The translations under genes were made by a program, and so were the position numbers. Below the pieces are notes generated by a model, which ran no database searches, was not told the DNA's origin, and saw nothing but the letters and a program-made list of their open reading frames with translations. This document shows, one piece after another, positions 16,768 through 25,989 of a stretch of DNA of 64,000 bases (positions are counted from its first letter, which is position 1; each line of letters begins with the position of its first letter). Origin of the DNA: Gemmatimonadota bacterium (lineage in GTDB: Bacteria > Gemmatimonadota > Gemmatimonadetes > Longimicrobiales > Gaopeijiaceae); NCBI GenBank assembly GCA_022823225.1, contig JAJDXM010000026.1, positions 1 to 64,000 of the forward strand, in the 5' to 3' direction.

Positions 16768-17988
16768 ATGTCCGAACCAATGCCCGGCACATTGACGCGG
16801 CTGGCCGCGCTCGCGATCGGCCTGTCCTTCGCACTGGCGGCGTGCGGGCCGGAGAGGGAGGGTGGTGGTGCAGCGATGACCGGGGCCGCGCCAACCCTCG
16901 ACTTCGAGGCCATCTCTGCGATGCTGATCGGGCGAATGGACCTGCAGCCCGGTGAGCGGGTCCTCCTGGTGGGACAGCCCGGCAGTCGCTGGGATGCGAT
17001 TGTGCCGCTGCTGCGGGAACGGGTGGCCGCGGCGGGCGCCGTCGATCTGGGCGCTGTGGACGTGACCGGAGAAGTGCTCCCGGGGACGGGGCCCTCGGAG
17101 TTCGCAGCCGCGCTGGGGACGGCGCCCGAGGGGTGGGTGGAGCCGCTCGCCACCGTCGACGTGGCGGTCAAGCTGCCAGGGGCGGTGCCGTCGCCGGAGT
17201 TGCCCGCCGATGTCTACCGCGCGCTGCAGGACGTGCTGCGGGGTGGCAGCGGGCGGACCGTCCACTTCCACTGGGCCGGCGCCACCTCCTTCGGAATGGA
17301 GGAGCTGCCGGCGGACGGTCGCGTGGATGCGCTCTATCAGGCGGCGGTCCTCGACACCGACTACGAGGCGCTTACCGGGTTGCTCGCGGCGTTCGAGGCG
17401 GCGCTCCGGAGTGGCCCGGTGCGCGTGACCACCCCCGCCGGAACCGACATCAGCTTCGAGGTGGGCGACCGCCCGGTGACGCGCCAGGACGGAGACGCGT
17501 CGGCCATGCGCGCCGCGCTGGCCCGCAACCTGATCGACCGCGAGGTCGAGTTGCCCGCGGGCGCGGTCAGGGTCTCGCCCCTTCTGGAGACGGTCGAGGG
17601 AAGGATCGCCTTTCCGCCCGCCGAGTGGGGAGGCGAGCGCGCCGAGGGGCTGGTGCTGCGCTTCGAGGGCGGACGGGTGGTCGACGTGGAGGCCGATGCC
17701 GGCCGAGGTGGGGTGATTGGCGAGATGGAGGCGGCCGGGGAGGCAGGGCGGACCTTTCGCGAACTGGCGGTGGGGTTCAACTCGCTGCTGGCGATCCCCG
17801 CAGGCGAGCAGTGGATCCCGTACTACGGCTACGGGGACGCCGTTGTCCGGCTGTCGCTTGGCGACAACACCGAGTTGGGCGGGTCGGTCGGGGGAGGCTA
17901 TGTGCGCTGGAACTTCTTCACCGACGCGACCGTCTCCGTGGGGGGCGAGGTCTGGGTGGAGGGGGGCCGGCTGATCGGGGAGCGCTAG
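16768..17988 (+). CDS. Lipoprotein related to M29-type aminopeptidases, probably lacking metal ligands
   Basis: A 406-residue exported protein with lipobox LAACG (Cys29). The body resembles the M29/leucyl aminopeptidase (thermophilic metalloprotease) fold: an N-terminal GERVLLVGQPGS segment and a C-terminal LSLGDNTELGGSVGGGYVRW block that parallels the family pattern H-x-A-L-G-x-N ... G-G ... H-x-D. Here the expected histidines appear as Arg (VVRLSLGDN, YVRWN) and the Asp as Asn. The usual enzyme is cytosolic and metal dependent; this version is a lipoprotein and may have lost catalysis. The assignment rests on pattern recall and is moderate. Confidence 0.5.
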   Translation: MSEPMPGTLTRLAALAIGLSFALAACGPEREGGGAAMTGAAPTLDFEAISAMLIGRMDLQPGERVLLVGQPGSRWDAIVPLLRERVAAAGAVDLGAVDVTGEVLPGTGPSEFAAALGTAPEGWVEPLATVDVAVKLPGAVPSPELPADVYRALQDVLRGGSGRTVHFHWAGATSFGMEELPADGRVDALYQAAVLDTDYEALTGLLAAFEAALRSGPVRVTTPAGTDISFEVGDRPVTRQDGDASAMRAALARNLIDREVELPAGAVRVSPLLETVEGRIAFPPAEWGGERAEGLVLRFEGGRVVDVEADAGRGGVIGEMEAAGEAGRTFRELAVGFNSLLAIPAGEQWIPYYGYGDAVVRLSLGDNTELGGSVGGGYVRWNFFTDATVSVGGEVWVEGGRLIGER

Positions 17989-18001
17989 CAGTCCCCGGCG
18001 G

Positions 18002-19480
18002 TCAGCGCCGCTCGGCCGCGAAGAGACGGTCCAGCTCGGCTGATTCATGGCTCGGCGTGAACCTTGCGATCAGGTAGTACGCCGCAAAGGAAAGCGCCAC
18101 CGCGGGGAAGACCTTGTGCATCGCGGCGCCCCAGGGGAGAAAGTCCCATGCCAGCAGGACCAGCAGCCCGGTCGCGAATGACGCGATGGTCGCGGTGCCG
18201 TTGCCCTTGCGCCAGTGCAGCCCCATCAGCAGCGCGGGACCGAAGCAGGCCCCGTAGATCGCGCCGGAGAGCGCCGTCAGCACCACGATCCGGTCGGGAG
18301 GGTTGAGCGCAATGATGGCGGTGATCAGTGCAAACAGCGCCACATACAGCCGCGTCGCGGCGAGGACGGACCGTTCGGTCCCGGACGGGCGCAGCATCCC
18401 GACGATGTCGCGCTGGGCCGTCGAGGCCATGACGAGGAGCACGCTGTCCAGCGACGACATCGCCGCCGCCACCATGGCCAGCAGCAGAAAGGCGCTGACG
18501 CCCGCCGGGAACACCCCGGGCGTGGTGAGCAGGTTGGGCACGACCATGTCCGTATCGGCCAGACCCCCCGGCAGGATGTTGCGCGCGTAGAGTCCCACCG
18601 GGATCAGCAGACTGTAGACCAGCACGAACGCGAGCGTCGAGACCCACACGCCCCGGCGGATCGCGGCGCGGCTCTCGAGCGCGTAGAAGCGCGACAGCTG
18701 ACGCGGCTCCACGGCGAACTTGACGGTGCCTGCGAAGACGACCCCGAGCGCGACCGCCACGCTGACGCCGCCTCCCCAGCGCAGCAGCGGCTCGGTCGAG
18801 GGGTCGTTCGCCAGCGCGGCGGCCGAGTCCAGTCCCCCGGCGGCCGCCACCACGCCCCGGAAGAGGAGGATCGCGGCGACGACCATCACCAGCCCCTGCA
18901 CGGCATCGGTCTTCACCACGGAGATGAAGCCGCCGGCGACGGTGTAGAGCATCACGATGAAGAACACGATGATGATCGCCGCGCGGTAGGGGATGTCCAG
19001 GAAAACCTCCAGGAGGTTGCCGATCCCCTTGAAGACCGCGGTCATGTAGAAGAACGAGGCGAAGATCACGATCACCGCGGCCAGCATCCGCGCGGCCGGG
19101 CTGCCGAAGCGGAACCCGATGAAGTCGGGGATCGTGAGCGACCCCAGCGACTCGGTGAAGGTGCGCAGGCGGGGCGCCACCCCGATCCACGCAAAGAGCG
19201 ACAGCGCAACCACGAACGGGACCAGAAGGAACCAGGTCACCCCCCAGTCGTAGGCCTGCCCGGAGAACCCGACGAACGAGTTGGTGCTGGAGTAGGTGGC
19301 GAAGAAGGAGAGTCCGATCGCGATAGGGCCCATCGCGCGCCCCCCGACGAAGTAGTCGGCCACGCCCTTCGTCCTGCGGTTTCCGGTCCACGCGTGGTAC
19401 GCGAGCAGGCAGGTGTACAGGAGGAGGAGAAGGTGGACGATCCAGTAGGTGCGCAGGTTGTCGAGGATTGCCTGTATCAA
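18002..19480 (-). CDS. Sodium:solute symporter (SSS family)
   Basis: A 492-residue membrane transporter with about 13 helices. Family signatures include ADYFVGGRAMGPIAIGLSFFATY at the end of helix 1 (a cation-binding region), FIGFRFGSP and YTVAGGFISVVKTDAVQG. It imports an organic solute with Na+. The substrate cannot be read from sequence. The TTG start overlaps the stop of the upstream acyl-CoA ligase (TTGA), suggesting that the substrate could be the acid activated by that ligase; this is inference. Confidence 0.88.
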   Translation of the reverse strand: MIQAILDNLRTYWIVHLLLLLYTCLLAYHAWTGNRRTKGVADYFVGGRAMGPIAIGLSFFATYSSTNSFVGFSGQAYDWGVTWFLLVPFVVALSLFAWIGVAPRLRTFTESLGSLTIPDFIGFRFGSPAARMLAAVIVIFASFFYMTAVFKGIGNLLEVFLDIPYRAAIIIVFFIVMLYTVAGGFISVVKTDAVQGLVMVVAAILLFRGVVAAAGGLDSAAALANDPSTEPLLRWGGGVSVAVALGVVFAGTVKFAVEPRQLSRFYALESRAAIRRGVWVSTLAFVLVYSLLIPVGLYARNILPGGLADTDMVVPNLLTTPGVFPAGVSAFLLLAMVAAAMSSLDSVLLVMASTAQRDIVGMLRPSGTERSVLAATRLYVALFALITAIIALNPPDRIVVLTALSGAIYGACFGPALLMGLHWRKGNGTATIASFATGLLVLLAWDFLPWGAAMHKVFPAVALSFAAYYLIARFTPSHESAELDRLFAAERR

Positions 19481-21114
19481 CGGTGGTCTCGCGGGTGGGG
19501 ATCCGAACGGGCCGCGGGCCCCACCAACATGTGGCGCAGGGTCGCTTTCTGCACCTTCCCCATCGCGTTGCGCGGGAGCTCGGGCACCGCCGCGAATTCA
19601 TGGGGAACCTTGTAGGGGGCCAGCCGCTCCTTGCCCCAGGCGCGCAGCTCCGCGGTGCCCGGGGCGGTCGCGGTCCGGCCTCTGCCGGTGTCTTCCGGAA
19701 CCCACGCCGCGCGCAGCTGCGCTCCCCATTCGCGGTGATCCACGCCCACGACCGCGATGTCCCGGACCGCGGGGTGGGTGCGGTACAGCGCCTCCACCTC
19801 CAGCGCCGACACCTTGTGGCCCCCGGTCTTGACGATGTCGACGCTCCGGCGCCCCAGAATCCGGTAGTAGCCGTCCCGGGCTCGGCAGGCCTCGTCGCCG
19901 GTGCGGAACCAGCCGTCCCGAAAGGCGGCCGCTGTCTCCTCAGGGCGGCCCCAGTATCCCTGGAAGACCTGCGGCCCGCGGACCTCGATCTCGCCGGAGT
20001 CGCCGGTCGGCACGCCGGCTTCGTCGACGAGCCTCAACGTGACGCCGGGCAGAGGGAGGCCCACATGACCCGCTCGGCGCTCGCCGTCGAGCGGATTGGA
20101 AAGCGCCATGCCGATTTCGGTCATGCCGTACCGCTCGAGGAGGGTCTGGCCGGTGATTTCGCGCCACCGCTCGAGGGTCGGGGCGGGGAGCGCCGCCGAG
20201 CCCGAGACCATCAGGCGCAAGGCGGCGGCCCCGCGCGACCAGCGCTCCCGCGTCGCCGGAGCCGCATCTCTCCACGCGCGGATCAGGCGGGTGTAGACGG
20301 TGGGGACGGACATGAAAACCGTGATTTCGCCCGAAGCGAGCCGGTCCCAGGCGGGGGCCGGCGCGGACGGGCCGAACTCGACGGAGGCCCCGGACCAGAG
20401 CGCGCAGGCGAGCGCGTTGATCAGGCCGTGGATGTGGTGCAGCGGAAGGGTATGGAGGATGCGGTCGTGCGTTGTCCAGGCCCAGGCGCGGGTCAGCGCG
20501 GTGATCTGGGCCGTGATGTTCGCGTGCGTGGTGAGGACGCCCCTGGGCCGGCCGGTCGTGCCGCTGGTGTAGATGAGCAGGGCGGGGTCGGTGGGGTGGG
20601 GGAGGGGAGGGGTGGTGGCCGGTACGGTGTGGTGGTGCGCGGCGTCCGGGGCGAGGACCGTGGCCGACTGCGCGATTGCGGCCGCCGCGAGGGGGTGGGC
20701 GGGGTCGGCCACGACGACGCGCGGGCGGGCGTCCGCGATGACGTGTTCCAGTTCGGGGAGGGGGTGCGAGACCGCGAGGGGGACGGCGACGCCCCGGGCG
20801 AGCCAGATGCCCAGCTGGACGGCCACGTTGCGGGGGGTGGGGGGGATGAGGTAGGCGACCCGGTCGCCGGGCGAAAAGGTGTCCATGGTCAGAAGGATGT
20901 TCCGCCATGCCGACGCTTCTGCCAGCAGCTGCGCATAGCTGCGGCGACCGTGCCCGCCGCTCAGCGCGATTTGGTCCGCGCGGGCGGGCTGTGCGATGCG
21001 GGCCAGGAGGCTGTCGCCGGTGCCGTTGATGTTACGTGGCTCCTTGCCGGGGCAAACAGATCCCCGCGCACAAAGCGGGGTTCGGCGGGGAGGAAGGTGT
21101 GGCCGGTCCTCCAT
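19477..21114 (-). CDS. Acyl-CoA synthetase, malonyl-CoA synthetase-like (MatB/ACSF3)
   Basis: An AMP-forming ligase of about 545 residues. The phosphate-binding loop is YTSGTTGRPRG, and the A5 motif region ERYGMTEIGMALSNPLDGE followed by RRAGHVGLPLPGV closely resembles malonyl-CoA synthetases of the MatB/ACSF3 type. The C-terminal hinge (GDEACRARDGYYRILGR) and the catalytic lysine region PRNAMGKVQK are intact. The reaction would be malonate (or a related short acid) + ATP + CoA to acyl-CoA. The start is uncertain: ATG at 21114 is used, but an AAGGAG lies further in, near 21040, with no standard start codon behind it. The gene is coupled to the Na+ symporter. Confidence 0.78.
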   Translation of the reverse strand: MEDRPHLPPRRTPLCARGSVCPGKEPRNINGTGDSLLARIAQPARADQIALSGGHGRRSYAQLLAEASAWRNILLTMDTFSPGDRVAYLIPPTPRNVAVQLGIWLARGVAVPLAVSHPLPELEHVIADARPRVVVADPAHPLAAAAIAQSATVLAPDAAHHHTVPATTPPLPHPTDPALLIYTSGTTGRPRGVLTTHANITAQITALTRAWAWTTHDRILHTLPLHHIHGLINALACALWSGASVEFGPSAPAPAWDRLASGEITVFMSVPTVYTRLIRAWRDAAPATRERWSRGAAALRLMVSGSAALPAPTLERWREITGQTLLERYGMTEIGMALSNPLDGERRAGHVGLPLPGVTLRLVDEAGVPTGDSGEIEVRGPQVFQGYWGRPEETAAAFRDGWFRTGDEACRARDGYYRILGRRSVDIVKTGGHKVSALEVEALYRTHPAVRDIAVVGVDHREWGAQLRAAWVPEDTGRGRTATAPGTAELRAWGKERLAPYKVPHEFAAVPELPRNAMGKVQKATLRHMLVGPAARSDPHPRDHR

Positions 21115-21216
21115 CCGCGACAGTGCAGACTTGGCGCGCAGCCGCAGCTGGTCGCATCTTAGGCCAGTGCATGGCGCAGCCCGGGAGACACAGTGTGTAT
21201 CGAAAACATGACATAT

Positions 21217-21234
21217 TGTAACGTCCTCTTTACA
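21217..21234. promoter_or_regulatory. TGTAA-N8-TTACA inverted repeat (site B)
   Basis: This second copy lies in the divergent gap between the acyl-CoA ligase (minus) and the Yip1-like gene (plus). On each strand it also presents a -10-like element (TACAAT on minus, TACATT on plus), so it might be an overlapping divergent promoter, an operator, or both. Confidence 0.45.
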
Positions 21235-21272
21235 TTTTGGGCCTTGAGGGGCGAGTATGGGGAATCGTCCCC

Positions 21273-21839
21273 GTGACCGTGAATTCAGCGCGCGCCGCTG
21301 GCGCCACCCCCCGTGGCCTGCTGGCCCGAATGCTCGGCGCGTGCCTGTGCCGGGCGACCGTGTACCGGGAGTTGGCGGAGCGGACTCCGATCGGCCAGGC
21401 CGCGATCGTGGTCGTGCTCGTCTCCGGCGTAGCCACGGTCCATGACTACGGTCTCGGCTGGTTTCCGATGTTCACGAGGGGTGCGGTCAATCTGTTGCAA
21501 TGGCCGGTGTGGGTCGCGATCGGGTATGTGGTGGCGGGCCGCCGCGGGGGCGGGGGCGAAGGCCGTCCCGAAGCCGCTCCCGGTCCGCCTGCGGGCAACG
21601 GGCCGACCACCGATTGGCGACGGCTGCTGGCTGTCCTCGGTTTCGCGCGAATGCCAGGCATCCTCGTCGCCCTCGCGCCGGTCATCGGGGGAATACAATT
21701 CGCGGCGCACGTCTGGATGCTGGCAGCGGGCGTGATCGGGATCCGGGAGGGGCTGGGCGTCGGCACCGTGCGCGCCGTCCTCGCGGCGTTGCTAGGAATG
21801 ATCCCATACTGGATCGTGCTTGTCTTCTACCTACACTGA
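21273..21839 (+). CDS. Yip1-like membrane protein
   Basis: A protein of about 188 residues with four or more hydrophobic helices (AAIVVVLVSGVATV, WPVWVAIGYVVAG, LVALAPVIGGIQFAAHVWMLAAGVIGIREGL, VLAALLGMIPYWIVLVF). The layout and the LGFARMPGILVALAPV segment resemble bacterial Yip1-domain proteins, whose function is poorly known. The start is unclear: TTG at 21237, GTG at 21273 and ATG at 21327 are all in frame and none has a good ribosome-binding site. It is 13 nt upstream of the tetraheme cytochrome gene. Confidence 0.6.
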   Translation: MTVNSARAAGATPRGLLARMLGACLCRATVYRELAERTPIGQAAIVVVLVSGVATVHDYGLGWFPMFTRGAVNLLQWPVWVAIGYVVAGRRGGGGEGRPEAAPGPPAGNGPTTDWRRLLAVLGFARMPGILVALAPVIGGIQFAAHVWMLAAGVIGIREGLGVGTVRAVLAALLGMIPYWIVLVFYLH

Positions 21840-21852
21840 CGGATCGGACGAA

Positions 21853-23409
21853 ATGGCAGGAATGGGCTCGCGGCGCGCCAACGACTCCTCCGGGTCGCCT
21901 GCGCTGGCCGCAGCAACGCTGTTGTTGGCCGTGGCCGGTCTGGCGGTCTGGGCCGCGACGCACCGTGACGTCCCCGGCGCCGAAGCTGCCGATGTCGCGT
22001 TCCTGGACCCCCCCGGGGCCGCGGCGGCCGATTTGGCTACCTCGGCGCCGTCGCACCAGGAGGTTCCCGAAGGAGCCGTGCTGATGAAGGAGCTCGGGTG
22101 CGGCGCCTGCCATACCGGGGTGCCGGAAGGCGATGCGATCCGCGAAGTCGCCCCGCCTTTCGGTGAAGGCGCCGCACCTCTGGCGCCCGCGTACATCTAC
22201 CACTACCTGGCCGATCCGCAGACCGTGCGGCCCGATATCGCGCCGGCACGGATGCCGCGCTACGAACTGAGCGAGCGAGAGCGCGTCGCCCTTGCTCTCT
22301 TCATCACCAACGAACGGGAGCTTCGCGGCGTGGACGACGCGCTGCGCGAGGCGATGGCCCGCCACCCGGAAGCCGGCCGGGCGGAAGGCAGCGCTGTCTT
22401 CGAGTCCCTGAACTGCGGCAACTGCCACCTTCACCCGGACTTCGAGGCGCGCGCCAGTGCCCCGGACCTCGGGGCGACGGGGCTGCGCGTGCGCGAAGAC
22501 TGGCTCGCGGGGTACCTTGCCCGCCCGGTCGCGATCCGCCCGGCCGGCACCCTGCCCGGTCGTGGGGACCGAATGCCCGACTTCCGCCTCAGCCCGGCGG
22601 AGGTTGCCTCGATCACCGACTACCTCCTCGCCCTTGAGACGCCCTCGCCCGGTGCGTCGCCCGAGCCACGGTCCCCGCAGATTCAGCCGTGGGAACCCCT
22701 CGCGCTCTCCCCCTTCTCGATGCGCAAGGCGGAGACGCTGCTGCGGGACCGCTGGAGCTGCCTGGGCTGTCACCAGCTCGGCGACGATGGCGGACGGATC
22801 GGTCCGCGCCTCGACGGAATCGCGGCGCGGCTGCGTCCGGAGTACGTCCGCCACCTGGTCCAATACCCCGAACACCTCACACCGGGTTCGATCATGCCGG
22901 CGTCGCTGGAGCAGCCCGGCCGGATGGATCTCATCGCCTCCTATCTGCTGCTGCGAGAAGGCGAATGGGCGGGTAGCGAGCGAATCCCGGACATGCCGGC
23001 CCTTGGGCGCGGGTCCGCGCGCGATGCAGGATTGGCGGCGGTCGCCGGCGACCCCGGCGCCCGTCTGGACGCGGGCGGGGGCGCCGATCCGGACCTGGGC
23101 GCCCGCCTCTACGCCACCCACTGCGCGGCCTGCCACGGCGTGCGGGGGGGAGGGGACGGGTTCAATGCCTCGTTCCTGCCCGTCGTCCCCACGGTTCACG
23201 CCGATTCGGCGGCGATGTCGCTTCGTGCCGACGACACCCTGTATGACGGAATCCACGGAGGCGGTTGGATCCTCGGCAAGAGCCATCGGATGCCGGCATA
23301 CGGAGCCTCGCTGGATGACGCCCGGAAGCGGGCCCTTGTCGCCCACATGCGCGCCCTGTGCCGCTGTCTGGGCCCCCAATGGTCACGCGACGGGCGACGA
23401 GGCCGGTGA
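21853..23409 (+). CDS. Tetraheme c-type cytochrome, membrane-anchored
   Basis: A 518-residue protein with one N-terminal membrane anchor (about 19-36, ALAAATLLLAVAGLAVW) and four heme-binding motifs: CGACH, CGNCH, CLGCH and CAACH. The domains appear to be four successive class I cytochrome folds, the last of the type found in cytochrome oxidase or quinol dehydrogenase chains (THCAACHGVRGGGDGF). Each fold has candidate distal methionines (ARMPRYELS, DRMPDFRLS, GSIMPASL, HRMPAYGAS). It probably carries electrons across the periplasm. It overlaps the next cytochrome gene by four bases (GTGA), so the pair is made together. Confidence 0.85.
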   Translation: MAGMGSRRANDSSGSPALAAATLLLAVAGLAVWAATHRDVPGAEAADVAFLDPPGAAAADLATSAPSHQEVPEGAVLMKELGCGACHTGVPEGDAIREVAPPFGEGAAPLAPAYIYHYLADPQTVRPDIAPARMPRYELSERERVALALFITNERELRGVDDALREAMARHPEAGRAEGSAVFESLNCGNCHLHPDFEARASAPDLGATGLRVREDWLAGYLARPVAIRPAGTLPGRGDRMPDFRLSPAEVASITDYLLALETPSPGASPEPRSPQIQPWEPLALSPFSMRKAETLLRDRWSCLGCHQLGDDGGRIGPRLDGIAARLRPEYVRHLVQYPEHLTPGSIMPASLEQPGRMDLIASYLLLREGEWAGSERIPDMPALGRGSARDAGLAAVAGDPGARLDAGGGADPDLGARLYATHCAACHGVRGGGDGFNASFLPVVPTVHADSAAMSLRADDTLYDGIHGGGWILGKSHRMPAYGASLDDARKRALVAHMRALCRCLGPQWSRDGRRGR

Positions 23410-25769
23410 CGCTGGACTCGCGGTGGAGATTGCCGCGCCTTGCCGGCGCGTCGGCATTGGCCCTGCTCGTCGCGTGCGACGACGGTGCGGAGTCGTCCGC
23501 TGGCCGCGGCGCCGAGGTGTCGTCCGTCAACGCCGAGGACTTCGCGGGCTCCGCGGCGTGCGCCGGCTGTCACGAGGCGCAGTACGGCGCATGGGCTGCG
23601 TCGACCCACGGACGGGCGGGCGGCGAACCCGGCCCGGAGTCGGTCATCGCCCCCTTTGACGGCACCCCTATCGTGTTTCGCGACGGCACGGTGCTGCCGC
23701 TCGTCGATTCCGCCGGGCGGCACGTATTCGTCGTTCGCCAGGAAGGGCGTCCCGAGCAGGAGATCCGCGTGCACGGGGTGATCGGGGGCGGTCACATGCT
23801 CGGTGGGGGCACCCAGGGATTCGTGACCCGCGTGCCCGACGGTACCGTGCGCTTCCTTCCCTTCGACTACTCGCGGCAGCTGGACGCCTGGTTCTGCAAC
23901 ACCGCGACCCGTGCGGAGCTGGGATGGCAACCGGTTACCCCGGAGATGTCCCTGGGAGACTGCGGGGACTGGCCCCCGGTGCGGATCCTGGGCACGATGT
24001 CACGCTTTGCGAACTGCCAGTCGTGTCATGGCAGCCAGATCACCGCCATCCTGGAACCGGGGACGGGCGTCGCCACCGCCTGGAACTCGCTCGACATCAA
24101 TTGCGAGTCCTGCCACGGTCCGGCCCGGCGCCACGTGGAAATGATGGCGGAAGTCGGGAGCGGAGACGGTGCTTCGTCGGCGGAGGGCGTCTTGCCGGCG
24201 GACCGGGGCTCGGCGGGCACCATCGCGGACGCCATCGACATCGGCCTCACCAGCCGGGTCACCGACGGTGTGGAGCAATCGCTGAACGTCTGCTTCCACT
24301 GTCATTCTCTCAAGGATGTGGCACGGGAGGGCTACCTCTCCGGGGCGGAGCTTACCGACTACTACGCGCTTCTCCTCCCGGCGCTGGGAGACGAACCCCA
24401 CCTCGCGGACGGACGCGTCCGCACCTTCGCCTACCAGGGTGCGCACCTGTCGTCGTCCTGCTACGTGGACGGCAGCATGACCTGCGTGAGCTGCCACGAA
24501 CCCCACGGCCTGGGCTACTGGGACGTGAACCGGCTGCCCCTCGCCAGCGAGATCGACGACGGCCAATGCACGTCGTGTCACGCTTCCAAGGCCGCCGATC
24601 CGGAGGCGCACACCTTCCACCCGCCCGAGTCGCCCGGCGCCAGATGCGTGTCCTGCCACATGCCCTATCTGCAACACCCCAGCATCGGCGACGCGGTGCC
24701 CTTTGCCCGCTCCGACCATTCGATTCCCGTGCCCAGGCCGCAACTCGATGGCCGACTTGGCCTGGTGAGTGCCTGTCGTGGGTGCCACACCGACCAGAGC
24801 GAGCTGAGACTCCAGGCGTGGGTGGACGAACGGTGGGGCGAGACCAGGCCCCAGGATCCGGTCACGGCTGGGCTGCTGACCGTGACCGACGCCATGGGGG
24901 GCGATCTCGCCGCGCGTCTCCTGCTCCGTCCGGGTGAGGGGGGCGCGATGGACCAGGCCAGGGGACTGGGCCGTTACATCATGGGCTGGGTGCGACTTGG
25001 GGAGGGGCTGGGCCGGGACGGGGCCGAACGCATGGCCCTGCTCGCCGAATCCGAAGACCCCGATCTGCGGGCGATGGCGCTGGTGGCGCTGCACGTCGCC
25101 GCTCCGGCACGGGGCGCCGGCACCGGAGCCACCCCGGACGCAGACGCCGTGGCGGCCTCCGCCCGGGACGAGTCCGACGGAGTGCGCCGCCGCTGGGTCA
25201 TGGTGTTGGGCTTTCTGGCGGAAGAGGCCCGCGCCATCGAGGACTGGGCCACCGCCACGGAGCTGTTGCAGCGCGCGCTCGCGGTGTCGCCGGAGGAGCC
25301 GGGCGTACTTCTCACGCTCGGGCTCGTGCGCAGCGCCGCAGGCGACCCGGCGGGAGCGATCGATGCGTTGTCGCGCAGCCTCGACGCGGATCCGAACCAG
25401 CCGGTCGCGCGGGTGAACCTCGGGATCGTGCTGGCCGCGGGTGGTGACGACGAGGGTGCGGTGCGCGAGTACGAGGCCGCGATCGCCCTGAACCCGTACG
25501 AGGCCATGGCCTACGTCAACCTCGGCAACCTCTACCTGCGCCGCGGGAACACCGCCCAGGCGATCAGCGTCTACGAGGAGGCCGTGGCCGCCGGCCCCGA
25601 AATCGCCGCCGCCCACCGCAATCTCGCTGTGGCGCTGGGGCGGGCCGGCCGCTTCGACGAGGCGATTCCCCACGCCCGCCGAGCCGTCGAGTTCGCCCCC
25701 GGAGACCAGGCGGCGCGCGACATTCTGCGGCAGCTGGAAGAGGCGGCCGGCGGCGGGGCGCAGCCTTGA
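23406..25769 (+). CDS. Octaheme cytochrome c lipoprotein with TPR domain
   Basis: A 787-residue exported protein. A lipoprotein signal ends LLVACDD. Eight CxxCH heme motifs are visible: CAGCH, CQSCH, CESCH, CFHCH, CVSCH, CTSCH, CVSCH and CRGCH, arranged like cytochrome c554/nitrite-reductase-related multiheme proteins. The C-terminal third (about 600-780) contains tetratricopeptide repeats (ALNPYEAMAYVNLGNLYLRRG and similar). Such multiheme-TPR fusions occur in surface electron-transfer and sulfur/nitrogen metabolism contexts, but no substrate can be assigned. The GTG at 23406 is preferred because of the GTGA overlap and GAGG upstream; an ATG at 23379 is the alternative. Confidence 0.85.
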   Translation: MTLDSRWRLPRLAGASALALLVACDDGAESSAGRGAEVSSVNAEDFAGSAACAGCHEAQYGAWAASTHGRAGGEPGPESVIAPFDGTPIVFRDGTVLPLVDSAGRHVFVVRQEGRPEQEIRVHGVIGGGHMLGGGTQGFVTRVPDGTVRFLPFDYSRQLDAWFCNTATRAELGWQPVTPEMSLGDCGDWPPVRILGTMSRFANCQSCHGSQITAILEPGTGVATAWNSLDINCESCHGPARRHVEMMAEVGSGDGASSAEGVLPADRGSAGTIADAIDIGLTSRVTDGVEQSLNVCFHCHSLKDVAREGYLSGAELTDYYALLLPALGDEPHLADGRVRTFAYQGAHLSSSCYVDGSMTCVSCHEPHGLGYWDVNRLPLASEIDDGQCTSCHASKAADPEAHTFHPPESPGARCVSCHMPYLQHPSIGDAVPFARSDHSIPVPRPQLDGRLGLVSACRGCHTDQSELRLQAWVDERWGETRPQDPVTAGLLTVTDAMGGDLAARLLLRPGEGGAMDQARGLGRYIMGWVRLGEGLGRDGAERMALLAESEDPDLRAMALVALHVAAPARGAGTGATPDADAVAASARDESDGVRRRWVMVLGFLAEEARAIEDWATATELLQRALAVSPEEPGVLLTLGLVRSAAGDPAGAIDALSRSLDADPNQPVARVNLGIVLAAGGDDEGAVREYEAAIALNPYEAMAYVNLGNLYLRRGNTAQAISVYEEAVAAGPEIAAAHRNLAVALGRAGRFDEAIPHARRAVEFAPGDQAARDILRQLEEAAGGGAQP

Positions 25770-25835
25770 GCGCGCTGGTGCTCGCGCAGTACGTTTCGAC
25801 GCGGGAAACGCCGGTCGCGGGACCGCTCCTGATCG

Positions 25836-25964
25836 GTGGGGGCGCAGCCGTGGCTGGCGGTGGGCGCTGCGGTGATTCTGGTGGGATTGGGGGTGGCGGG
25901 GGTGGTGACGGCGAGATATGCGAGGGCCGGGTCCGCCAGGTCCGCCGAGTTCATCGACTGGTAA
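25836..25964 (+). CDS. Possible 42-residue membrane micro-protein
   Basis: A short frame starting GTG and ending TAA between the octaheme cytochrome and the PspB-like gene. It encodes one plausible membrane helix (WLAVGAAVILVGLGVAGVV) with a basic flank (ARYARAGSARS), which fits the inside-positive rule. There is no clear ribosome-binding site, so it could be chance in GC-rich DNA. If real it may be a small subunit tied to the cytochromes. Confidence 0.35.
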   Translation: MGAQPWLAVGAAVILVGLGVAGVVTARYARAGSARSAEFIDW

Positions 25965-25989
25965 CCAGCCATTTGAGGAGACGTTAACT

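Noticed and set aside
20573-21000. G-rich plus-strand repeats in the acyl-CoA ligase region as a G-quadruplex or repeat element
   Set aside because: The G runs reflect Pro, Thr and His codons read from the opposite strand in a well-conserved ligase gene.
25766-25987. 73-codon frame overlapping the octaheme cytochrome stop
   Set aside because: It is Gly-rich low-complexity sequence with no family resemblance; the alternative 42-codon frame at 25836 in another phase encodes a sensible membrane helix.
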